Below are positions 1 to 5,157 of a stretch of 5,157 nt of DNA, one piece after another; the first letter of the stretch is position 1; every line of letters starts with the position of its first letter. The DNA is taken from NCBI GenBank assembly GCA_021799945.1, contig JAJYZK010000262.1:1-5157 (forward strand). Direction: 5' to 3'. The position numbers and the translations under genes were made by a program. The notes beneath the pieces are model-generated. The model made no database searches, was not told the origin of the DNA, and saw only the letters and a program-made list of their open reading frames with translations. The DNA comes from Acidobacteriota bacterium (GTDB lineage: Bacteria > Acidobacteriota > Terriglobia > Terriglobales > Acidobacteriaceae).

Positions 1-934
1 CACCTGGTATGTAGCCATGGCCGGTTTTTTAGCCAAGAAACTGTACGGAATCCCGTTCCTGATGACGATTCACAGCCTGGAGCCGCTGCGGGCCTGGAAG
101 GCCGAACAGCTCGGCGCCGGCTATGCCCTCAGCTCCTGGATGGAAAAAACGGCGATTCTGGAGGCCGACGCCATCATCGCCGTCTCCGAAGCGACGCGGA
201 AGGACGTCCTGGACTGCTATCCGGTCGCTCCCGAGCGCGTGCATGTGATCTACAACGGCATCGATCTTTCCGAATACCGGAAGAGTTCGGACACCTCCGC
301 CCTGCGCCGCCATGGCGTCGATCCGGAGCGGCCCTACGTGCTGTTTGTCGGCCGGATTACCCGTCAGAAGGGGGTCACGCACCTGGTGGATGCGATCCGG
401 CATCTGCCCGGCGGCGCCCAGGTGGTGCTCTGCGCAGGAGCGCCGGACACCGCGGAGATTGCAGCCGAAATGCGGCGCAAAGTGGAGGAGGCCCGCAGTT
501 TCAATCCCAACGTCATTTGGGTGGAGGCGATGCTGCCCCGCCAGGACGCCATTCAGCTCTACTCCCATGCCCGAATCTTCTGCTGCCCGTCGGTCTACGA
601 GCCCTTCGGCATCATCAACCTCGAAGCCATGGCCTGCGAAGCGCCGGTCGTAGCCAGCGCGACCGGCGGCATCCGGGAGGTGGTGGTGGATGGCGAAACC
701 GGCTATCTGGTTCCCTTTGAACAGGAACCGGAAACCGGCTTCCCCGTCGATGCGGACCGGTTCGCCCGGGATCTGGCGGCCAGGATCACCGAATTGCTGG
801 AGGATCCTGCCCTGTGCCGGCGCTTTGGCCAGGCGGGACGGCGGCGAGTGGAGACGATCTTCAGTTGGTCCGGCATTGCGGCGCAGACCATAGACCTGTA
901 CCGGCGGTGCATTGAGGACCACCGCCGCAGTTAG
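1..934 (+). CDS. Glycogen/maltose-1-phosphate synthase, GT4 family, 5'-truncated by window edge
   Basis: This is a retaining GT-B glycosyltransferase of the Corynebacterium-type GlgA family. Characterised members (mycobacterial GlgM) use ADP-glucose to make alpha-maltose-1-phosphate or to extend alpha-glucan in the cytoplasm. The reading frame is open to the left edge: codons 2-16 read TWYVA, matching the family's HTWY segment, so the Met at 17 is internal and roughly 90 N-terminal residues are missing. Numbered from that Met, the segment HSLEPLRAWKAEQLG (19-33) is typical of this family. IYNGID (78-83) starts the C-terminal Rossmann domain. GRITRQKG (112-119) carries the Arg/Lys pair that binds the donor phosphates. 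EPFGIINLE (195-203) is the GT4 E-x7-E motif, followed by the ATGGIREVV donor loop. The gene ends with TAG at 932-934 and converges on the transporter gene. Family membership is well supported. The choice between glycogen synthase and GlgM cannot be made from this fragment. Confidence 0.93.
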   Translation, partial: TWYVAMAGFLAKKLYGIPFLMTIHSLEPLRAWKAEQLGAGYALSSWMEKTAILEADAIIAVSEATRKDVLDCYPVAPERVHVIYNGIDLSEYRKSSDTSALRRHGVDPERPYVLFVGRITRQKGVTHLVDAIRHLPGGAQVVLCAGAPDTAEIAAEMRRKVEEARSFNPNVIWVEAMLPRQDAIQLYSHARIFCCPSVYEPFGIINLEAMACEAPVVASATGGIREVVVDGETGYLVPFEQEPETGFPVDADRFARDLAARITELLEDPALCRRFGQAGRRRVETIFSWSGIAAQTIDLYRRCIEDHRRS

Positions 935-989
935 CCGCGGAACAGCGCGGGCCGCCCCTCGCCCTCACGCCCTCACGCCGACCGCGGCT
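933..989. terminator. Possible bidirectional terminator: inverted repeat around two convergent stops
   Basis: An exact 8-bp inverted repeat (AGCCGCGG at 933-940 and CCGCGGCT at 982-989) encloses the 38-base gap between the convergent synthase and transporter genes and overlaps both gene ends. The 41-base loop is long, neither strand has a U-tract, and CCGCGG is itself palindromic, so the repeat could be chance in GC-rich DNA. A tandem copy of GCCCTCAC (961-968 and 969-976) inside the loop covers the transporter stop codon. The position is right for a terminator, but the structure is weak evidence. Confidence 0.22.
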
Positions 990-2661
990 CAAAGTAAAGT
1001 TCGATCTCCTCCAGCGTTTTGCCCTTGGTCTCAGGCAAAACGAAGACCGCGATCAGGAAGTAGCAGACGGTGCAGGCGGCCCAGGCCGCGAACATGGTGT
1101 GATAGCCGAAGTTTCCCACCACCGGCAGAAAAAGCGTGGCGCTGGAGGTAGATACCAACTGGTTCACCAGCATGGCCACTCCCATACCGACGGAGCGGAT
1201 GCGGGTGGGGAGAAGTTCTGAAAGGGCCAGCCAGACGACGACGCCCGGGCCGATCGCGTATCCGGAGATGAAAAGTCCTAGCAGGCCGGCGGTCACCCAT
1301 CCCGACCGCTCCCCGGCCACCGGGCCATAGAGCGCCCTCCGAATTCGCAGCAGGGAGCCCGTTTCTTCGGGATCCGGAGCGATTCTGAGCACAGGATCCG
1401 GATCGTCGCTGCGCACGGTTACGATCCGGTCTCCCTTGCCGTAGGTGTAGAGCACGGTCAAATCCGTTGATCTGGATTCCGCCGGAGCGTGGAGCTGCGA
1501 CAACGGGAGCGCCAGCGAGTCTCCGACAACCGCCGCGCGCACCTGGGCCAGCACATCGACGCGCTTCCATTCATGAAGCCAGAAGACGGCCGCTGCGCCG
1601 GCCAGCGCGACCACGATCCCCGCCGTGCCGATCTTCAGCAGATATTTGCGGCCCTTGCGGTCCACCAGGGTGATCGCAATCAGGGTGATGGCGCAGTTGA
1701 TCAGCTTGACGGCGACGTCTCCCTGGGTGGCGTGCCGGGCATTCATGCCCGCCTGTTTGAGAATGATGACCAGGAAGCCCAGGATCGAATTGATGCCGGT
1801 GGCCTGGTTCAAAGCCAGAATTCCGCAGGCCAGCAGGAAGGGAATGACGTATTTGCGGCGCAGCACGGAGCCGGCAGAAGCCGCGGCGCCCCGGCCGCCG
1901 TTCTTGAAGGCCAGAGCCTCCATCTCCTGCATCTCTTTCTCCGCCTCCTCTTCGGCGCAGGAACGCAGCAGCGAGGCCCGGGCCTCCGCAGTCCGGCCCT
2001 TCCGAAAGAGCCAGCGCGGAGTTTCACCGAGCCCCATGGAGAGCAGGAAGAACAGAATCCCGGGATAGACGATGGAGAGAAACATGCCGCGCCAGGCATG
2101 GTCTTGCGCGGCTCGGATGAGCAGATCGTTGCCCCGCGCGGCGGCGATCGCCGCCTCCGCCCGCCGGGTATAGAGCCAGCCGATGGTGGCCGCGATCAGA
2201 ATGCCGAGGGTCAGCATCCACTGGAACAGCGCGGCGCCCCGGCCGCGGCTCCTGGCGCTCAGCGACTCGGCCAGATACAGCGGAGCGACGACGGCCACCA
2301 CCCCCCCGCTCATGCCCTGCAGCAGCCGCCCGAGAAATAGCGTCACGAAGCCCTGCGCCGACACGATGACGCCCACGCTGGCGATAAACATCAGCCCGCT
2401 GACCAGCATCATCTTTTTGCGTCCGAGCCGGTCGGCCAGAAATCCGGCGCCCAGGGAGCCGAACATGCTTCCTCCCAGAACCGCGGCGACAATCAGAGAG
2501 GTCTGGGCCAAGGTCAGGCTGATGGTCTTGCTCAGGTACAGCAGCGCCGCCGCAATGATGCCGACGTCGGTCCCGTAAAGCAGTCCCCCAAGGCCGGCAA
2601 CGAAAAGCAGAAGCCGGGCGTATCCGGTTCCGGCGGCTGCGCTGGCTTGGCGTGTGGGCAT
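973..2661 (-). CDS. MFS transporter, sugar porter-like, with large TM9-TM10 periplasmic insert
   Basis: This 562-residue inner-membrane secondary transporter resembles the sugar porter family, probably a proton symporter for a sugar or related compound. Numbered from the chosen start: TM1 (about 15-41) carries GGLLYGTDVGI; DRLGRKK (77-83) is the loop 2-3 signature; GRLLQGMSGG (111-120) is in TM4; ETPRWL (213-218) follows TM6; NQATGIN (285-291) is in TM7; DRKGRK (334-339) is in loop 8-9; LPETKGKTLEEIE (542-554) is the C-terminal signature. Twelve helices can be traced. Family members are usually about 450-500 residues. The excess here is mainly a hydrophilic insert at about 366-453 between TM9 and TM10. 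By-eye alignment with E. coli XylE shows several sugar-contacting residues replaced. The start at 2661 is preferred over an upstream ATG at 2748 because it puts TM1 near the N-terminus, and a weak GGAA lies 6 bases upstream. The gene is divergent from the aldolase. The substrate is unknown. Confidence 0.9.
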   Translation of the reverse strand: MPTRQASAAAGTGYARLLLFVAGLGGLLYGTDVGIIAAALLYLSKTISLTLAQTSLIVAAVLGGSMFGSLGAGFLADRLGRKKMMLVSGLMFIASVGVIVSAQGFVTLFLGRLLQGMSGGVVAVVAPLYLAESLSARSRGRGAALFQWMLTLGILIAATIGWLYTRRAEAAIAAARGNDLLIRAAQDHAWRGMFLSIVYPGILFFLLSMGLGETPRWLFRKGRTAEARASLLRSCAEEEAEKEMQEMEALAFKNGGRGAAASAGSVLRRKYVIPFLLACGILALNQATGINSILGFLVIILKQAGMNARHATQGDVAVKLINCAITLIAITLVDRKGRKYLLKIGTAGIVVALAGAAAVFWLHEWKRVDVLAQVRAAVVGDSLALPLSQLHAPAESRSTDLTVLYTYGKGDRIVTVRSDDPDPVLRIAPDPEETGSLLRIRRALYGPVAGERSGWVTAGLLGLFISGYAIGPGVVVWLALSELLPTRIRSVGMGVAMLVNQLVSTSSATLFLPVVGNFGYHTMFAAWAACTVCYFLIAVFVLPETKGKTLEEIELYFEPRSA

Positions 2662-2743
2662 GAATTTTTCCGAAAGGTCACCCGCTCGAAGCCGGCAAAG
2701 GCGCCGGATCGGGCTCCGAATCTCCTCCAGGCGGCGAATCCCG

Positions 2744-2752
2744 AGCATACCA
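2744..2752 (-). promoter_or_regulatory. Candidate extended -10 promoter for the MFS gene
   Basis: Read on the minus strand, this is TGGTATGCT, which fits the extended -10 pattern TG-N-TATnnT. No convincing -35 lies 17 bases further upstream, where the GC hairpin begins. If used, transcription would begin near 2737 and leave a leader of about 75 bases before the ATG at 2661. It would also exclude the upstream ATG at 2748, which lies inside this element. It is a single short motif and could be chance. Confidence 0.28.
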
Positions 2753-2766
2753 GAAGCGGGTTTCGG

Positions 2767-2804
2767 CCTCCCGCCGGGCCGCCGGATTGGCGCCCGGCGG
2801 GAGG
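2767..2804. repeat. Strong GC-rich hairpin in the divergent intergenic region
   Basis: A perfect 12-bp inverted repeat (CCTCCCGCCGGG at 2767-2778, CCCGGCGGGAGG at 2793-2804) continues inward as C2779-G2792, a bulged C2780 and a further three pairs (2781-2783 with 2789-2791). The loop is five bases, GGATT. The total is 16 pairs with one bulge. Neither strand has a following T-run, and no gene ends here, so it is not a standard intrinsic terminator. It lies 105 bases upstream of the transporter start and 128 bases upstream of the aldolase start. It could be an operator, a leader structure on one of the transcripts, or a copy of a dispersed palindromic repeat. The structure is certain from the sequence; the role is unknown. 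Confidence 0.75.
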
Positions 2805-2826
2805 GAAATCCACCGGAAGAGCGATC

Positions 2827-2853
2827 GGAAAACCATGGGTAACGGTGTTTTCC
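2827..2853. promoter_or_regulatory. Operator-like 7-bp dyad upstream of the aldolase
   Basis: GGAAAAC (2827-2833) and GTTTTCC (2847-2853) form a perfect inverted repeat separated by 13 bases. The centre-to-centre distance of 20 bases is about two helical turns, as expected for a dimeric helix-turn-helix repressor. It is one of the few AT-containing stretches in this GC-rich spacer and lies about 80-105 bases upstream of the aldolase start. No regulator gene is in the window and no family-specific operator consensus is recognised. Confidence 0.3.
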
Positions 2854-2867
2854 CTGTTGCGTTTCAG

Positions 2868-2896
2868 CCCTATTCCGTCGGAAACTGCGGATAGGG
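2868..2896. promoter_or_regulatory. Imperfect hairpin in the aldolase 5' region
   Basis: CCCTAT (2868-2873) pairs with ATAGGG (2891-2896). After a bulged T2874, CCG (2875-2877) pairs with CGG (2888-2890), giving nine pairs around a ten-base loop. An overlapping 5-bp dyad, GTTTC (2861-2865) with GAAAC (2881-2885), would compete with it. It sits about 37-65 bases before the aldolase start, so it may lie in the promoter or the untranslated leader. No clear -35/-10 pair for the aldolase could be found nearby. Confidence 0.3.
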
Positions 2897-2918
2897 GCAC
2901 TCGGCGCTGGAGCGGTGC

Positions 2919-2923
2919 GGAAG
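2919..2923 (+). promoter_or_regulatory. Ribosome binding site deciding the aldolase start
   Basis: GGAAG lies nine bases before the ATG at 2933. This spacing supports 2933 over the second in-frame ATG at 2948. The nearer GAAGG at 2928-2932 touches the first ATG directly and is 15 bases from the second, so it suits neither. An in-frame TGA at 2927-2929 rules out any longer start. Confidence 0.45.
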
Positions 2924-2932
2924 CGGTGAAGG

Positions 2933-3667
2933 ATGAATCAACCGGCAATGGAGAAGAGCGGTTTCACCACGACCCTCAACCTTTCCCTGGACCCCAGCAT
3001 TCCCCGGACCTCGTCCGAATCCCAGCAGCGCCGCCAGTTGGCCCGGTTCGGCAAACGTCTCTATCGGCTGGGTTTCGTTCCGGGAACCGCGGGAAATCTT
3101 TCCATTCGACTGGCGGATGGCCTGGTGCTGGCCACCCCCACGGGCATGAGCAAACACCAACTAAGATCCTCCGACATGGTGATCGTGGATCTGGACGGCA
3201 GGAGGGTAGGCGGGAGCCGCAACGCCACCAGCGAGATCGCCATGCACCTGGCGTACTATCGCCGCCGGCCGGATGTGCAGGCGGTTGTGCATGCCCATCC
3301 TCCGGTCGCCACCGGCTTCGCCTCCTGCGGCCGGGCGCTGGAGGAGCCGCTCTGCTCCGAAGTGGTGATGACGTTGGGCGCGGTGCCTCTGGCCCCCTAC
3401 GCCACAACCGGAACCGACGAGGTGGCGGCCAGCATCGAGTCCTTCCTGGACCGCCACGACGCCATTCTGCTGGCCAATCATGGGGTGGTCACCGCCGGCG
3501 ATACGCTGGAGGACGCCTTTATGCGCATGGAGACGGTCGAGCATTTCGCTCACATCTGCCTGGTCGCGCACCAGCTTGGCAGCGCCAAACCCCTATCCTG
3601 CGACCGGCTGCAACAGCTCGCCGAAGCCCGCTCCCGCTATAAGAAAAACGCCGTCGCCAGCCGCTGA
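2933..3667 (+). CDS. Class II aldolase/adducin family protein (fuculose-phosphate aldolase-like)
   Basis: This 244-residue cytoplasmic metal-dependent aldolase belongs to the class II aldolase/adducin family. Characterised members cleave sugar phosphates such as L-fuculose-1-phosphate or L-ribulose-type substrates using Zn2+ and an enediolate intermediate. GTAGNLS (51-57) and TGMS (70-73) match the phosphate-binding loops. SE (100-101) gives the catalytic glutamate (FucA Glu73), HAH (120-122) two zinc ligands and NHG (182-184) the third histidine, so the active-site core is complete. APYATTGT (154-161) is also conserved. The first 30 residues or so precede the conserved domain, making the protein somewhat longer than E. 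coli FucA (215). The residue aligned by eye with FucA Tyr113 lies in CSEVVMTLG (141-149) and is not tyrosine, so the classical fuculose substrate should not be assumed. It is divergent from the transporter and convergent with the GH97 gene. Confidence 0.92.
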   Translation: MNQPAMEKSGFTTTLNLSLDPSIPRTSSESQQRRQLARFGKRLYRLGFVPGTAGNLSIRLADGLVLATPTGMSKHQLRSSDMVIVDLDGRRVGGSRNATSEIAMHLAYYRRRPDVQAVVHAHPPVATGFASCGRALEEPLCSEVVMTLGAVPLAPYATTGTDEVAASIESFLDRHDAILLANHGVVTAGDTLEDAFMRMETVEHFAHICLVAHQLGSAKPLSCDRLQQLAEARSRYKKNAVASR

Positions 3668-3717
3668 CTCCGCTTGCCGGTCCGGCGATGCGGAGCGCGG
3701 CGAAAATCCGCCTCCGC
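3668..3717. terminator. Convergent-gene hairpin region with two alternative stems
   Basis: The 59-base gap between the aldolase and GH97 stops is nearly filled by dyads. GCGGAG (3690-3695) pairs with CTCCGC (3712-3717), and after a bulged C3696, GCGG (3697-3700) pairs with CCGC (3708-3711). This makes ten pairs with a seven-base loop, CGAAAAT. The same GCGGAG can instead pair with CTCCGC at 3668-3673, enclosing an inner GCCG/CGGC stem (3676-3679 with 3683-3686). The two folds exclude each other. The first begins 22 bases after the aldolase stop, a good position for termination from both sides, but neither strand has a U-tract. Confidence 0.45.
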
Positions 3718-3726
3718 AACGGACTG

Positions 3727-5157
3727 TTACCGGGACTGTGACCGGCGGGTCGGTCCGCCCACCGGATGGATCCAGATCGCGTTGCCTCCGCCCGAGACCA
3801 TGTGCACGGTGAGCGTCGTGCCGCTGACCACCTCCTGCTTGGAGATGGTGGTATGGGTCGGGTTGTCCGCTGCGTCCGGCGCGTCCGCATAGATCTCCGC
3901 AAGATAGCGGCCGGGACCGAGAAAGCTGAGCGGCAGCTCGACGTCTCTCGCCGTCCAGTTGGTAATCGAACCGATGTACCAGTCCCGGCCGCTGCGCCGC
4001 GCCAGCGAGATATTTTCCGTGGGCTGGCCGGTGAGGAAGCGGGTCTCGTCCCAGGTGGCCGGAACCTGCTTGATGAAGTTGAAGTCCGCCTGCCCCTTGT
4101 ACTGCTCCGGGTAGTCCGACACCATTTCCAGCGGGCTTTCGAACACGACATAGAGCGCCAGCTCGTGGGCCCGCGTGCCCTGCGACATCGGCATGACATT
4201 CTGAGGAATAAACTGCGCTTGGTTTACGTTGGTGAAGGCCCCCGGCGTGTAATCCATCGGCCCCGCCAGCATCCGCGTATACGGCAGCGTGGCGTCATGG
4301 ACCGGCGTGACCCGCGCGCTCCATTTGGAATACTCCTTGCCCATCACGCTTTCCCGCGTGATCAGGTTGGGATAGGTTCGGCGCAGGCCGTCGGGTTTAT
4401 ACGCGCCGTGGAAGTCGATCATGAGGTGATGTGCGGCGGCAGCGGCGACGACCCGGCGGTAGAAGTCGACCATCCACTGATCGTCGCGGTTCATGAAGTC
4501 GATCTTGACCCCGGCGACGCCCCACTTCTCAAAGAGAGGAAAGGCCTGATCCATATAACGGTTCACCGAGGTCCAGTGCGCCCACAGCAGGATACGCACG
4601 TTCCTCTGCTGCGCATAGCGAAGCAATTCCGGCATGTCGATGGCCGGATTGACCTGGGTAATATCGTCCATGTTGCGCTCATGCGTGGGCACAGCCCAGC
4701 CCGCGTCGATCAGCATGTAAGGAAAGCCGGACTGCGAGGCGAACTCGATATAGTGCTTCATGGTGTCGGTATTCATGCCCGGCGTAAAGTCCACGTCTTT
4801 CGCCATGTGGCCCGACCACCAGTCCCACGCCGATTTGCCGGGCCGCACCCAGGAAAAATCGGCTATCGAGGGCGGCGGATTGAGGTTGATCACCAGATTC
4901 GACTCAATCAGCTTCCCCGCCTCCGGGGCGATCATCAGCACGCGCCACGGCGACTGCATGGGCGCCGCCGCCTCTACGGCCACTCCGGGAACATCCACGC
5001 GAGGGGAGAGCGTGGCGTCCAGAGTCATGGTTTGCTGCGGATCGCGCTGGAGGTACATGCCGGCGTAGTTGTCGATATCCGCCTCGGTAATCGCCACCCA
5101 GCCGACCCCGGGAACATGCGAAAGCAGGGGCAGGGCCACCAGCCACTCGGGATGCAG
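3727..5157 (-). CDS. Glycoside hydrolase family 97, retaining type, 5'-truncated by window edge
   Basis: This enzyme hydrolyses terminal alpha-glucosidic or alpha-galactosidic bonds; GH97 proteins are normally exported and calcium-dependent. The frame is open to the right edge (LHPEWL precedes the GTG at 5139), so that GTG is internal. The signal peptide and most of the N-terminal beta-sandwich are outside the window; whole members are about 640-740 residues. Numbered from the GTG codon, AITEADIDNYAGMYL (16-30) ends the N-domain. The barrel runs from FSWVRPGKSAWDWW (95-108) through YMLIDAGW (141-148), LLWAHW (184-189), GVKIDFMNRDDQ (210-221), DFHGAYKP (242-249), RTYPNLITRESVMGKE (254-269) and AGPMDYTPG (292-300). 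The C-terminal beta domain ends near 459. Asp214 in KIDF is at the nucleophile position of retaining members such as B. theta BtGH97b, and Glu263/Glu269 are acid/base or calcium-ligand candidates. Substrate is unresolved; alpha-galactosidase is favoured over SusB-type alpha-glucosidase. Confidence 0.92.
   Translation of the reverse strand: MHPEWLVALPLLSHVPGVGWVAITEADIDNYAGMYLQRDPQQTMTLDATLSPRVDVPGVAVEAAAPMQSPWRVLMIAPEAGKLIESNLVINLNPPPSIADFSWVRPGKSAWDWWSGHMAKDVDFTPGMNTDTMKHYIEFASQSGFPYMLIDAGWAVPTHERNMDDITQVNPAIDMPELLRYAQQRNVRILLWAHWTSVNRYMDQAFPLFEKWGVAGVKIDFMNRDDQWMVDFYRRVVAAAAAHHLMIDFHGAYKPDGLRRTYPNLITRESVMGKEYSKWSARVTPVHDATLPYTRMLAGPMDYTPGAFTNVNQAQFIPQNVMPMSQGTRAHELALYVVFESPLEMVSDYPEQYKGQADFNFIKQVPATWDETRFLTGQPTENISLARRSGRDWYIGSITNWTARDVELPLSFLGPGRYLAEIYADAPDAADNPTHTTISKQEVVSGTTLTVHMVSGGGNAIWIHPVGGPTRRSQSR

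Noticed and set aside
17..19. ATG at 17 as the true start of the glycosyltransferase
   Set aside because: Codons before it continue the family motif TWY, and a protein starting here would lack most of the N-terminal Rossmann domain. The gene is cut by the window edge.
29..922. Long open frame on the minus strand opposite the glycosyltransferase
   Set aside because: Its translation shows no recognisable domain and is rich in Gly, Arg, His and Pro, as expected opposite a GC-rich coding gene. The plus-strand product carries clear GT4 motifs throughout.
1489..2340. 283-codon open frame on the plus strand inside the transporter gene
   Set aside because: It is an antisense shadow of the MFS gene: low-complexity Gln/Arg/Gly/Pro composition, no motif, no ribosome binding site noted.
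2662..2748. N-terminal extension of the transporter from the ATG at 2748
   Set aside because: It adds 29 Arg-rich residues not expected in sugar porters, has no ribosome binding site before it, and its ATG overlaps a candidate extended -10. The ATG at 2661 is preferred, although this is not proven.
2848..2876. Possible sigma-70 promoter for the aldolase (TTTTCC, 17-base spacer, TATTCC)
   Set aside because: Both hexamers match the consensus poorly. No pair in the spacer is good enough to call.
2647..3642. 331-codon plus-strand open frame spanning the intergenic region and most of the aldolase
   Set aside because: It is out of frame with the aldolase, whose catalytic motifs lie in the other frame. 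The translation is Arg/Gly/Pro-rich without domains, and it would cross the strong hairpin.
5137..5139. GTG at 5139 as the true start of the GH97 gene
   Set aside because: The frame remains open to the window end with coding-like residues (LHPEWL), and GH97 proteins need an N-terminal beta-sandwich and signal peptide that are not yet present.

Overview
The window is GC-rich bacterial DNA with four protein genes in strictly alternating orientation (+, -, +, -). Both outer genes run off the window edges. No tRNA, rRNA, CRISPR array, insertion sequence or phage gene is visible. The gene content suggests a free-living heterotroph specialised in carbohydrate use: a GlgM/GlgA-type glucosyltransferase, a sugar-porter-like MFS transporter with a large extra periplasmic loop, a class II aldolase and a GH97 glycosidase. 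This combination and the codon style fit Acidobacteriota (Bryobacter/Solibacter-like) or a similar soil phylum such as Verrucomicrobiota or Planctomycetota. That placement is inference from protein style, not a database match.

Layout: (1) 1-934, plus strand: the C-terminal three quarters of a GT4 glycogen/maltose-1-phosphate synthase. (2) 935-972: a 38-base convergent gap, with an 8-bp inverted repeat bracketing both stop codons. (3) 973-2661, minus strand: a 12-helix MFS transporter. (4) 2662-2932: a 271-base divergent intergenic region containing a very strong GC hairpin and two weaker dyads. It must hold the promoters of both flanking genes. (5) 2933-3667, plus strand: a complete class II aldolase. 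(6) 3668-3726: a 59-base convergent gap holding two mutually exclusive GC hairpins. (7) 3727-5157, minus strand: the C-terminal two thirds of a GH97 glycosidase with the retaining-type nucleophile.

None of the four genes can form an operon with another inside this window. The likeliest functional pair is the divergent transporter and aldolase, which share one control region. A plausible but unproven reading is that the GH97 enzyme releases a monosaccharide from an alpha-linked glycan outside the cytoplasm, the MFS protein imports a sugar, and the aldolase cleaves a phosphorylated intermediate of it. The GlgM/GlgA gene belongs to internal alpha-glucan storage.

No wholly new system is evident. 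The points most worth a second look are the transporter's roughly 88-residue periplasmic insert with altered sugar-site residues, the intergenic hairpin structures, and the aldolase's departure from classical FucA.
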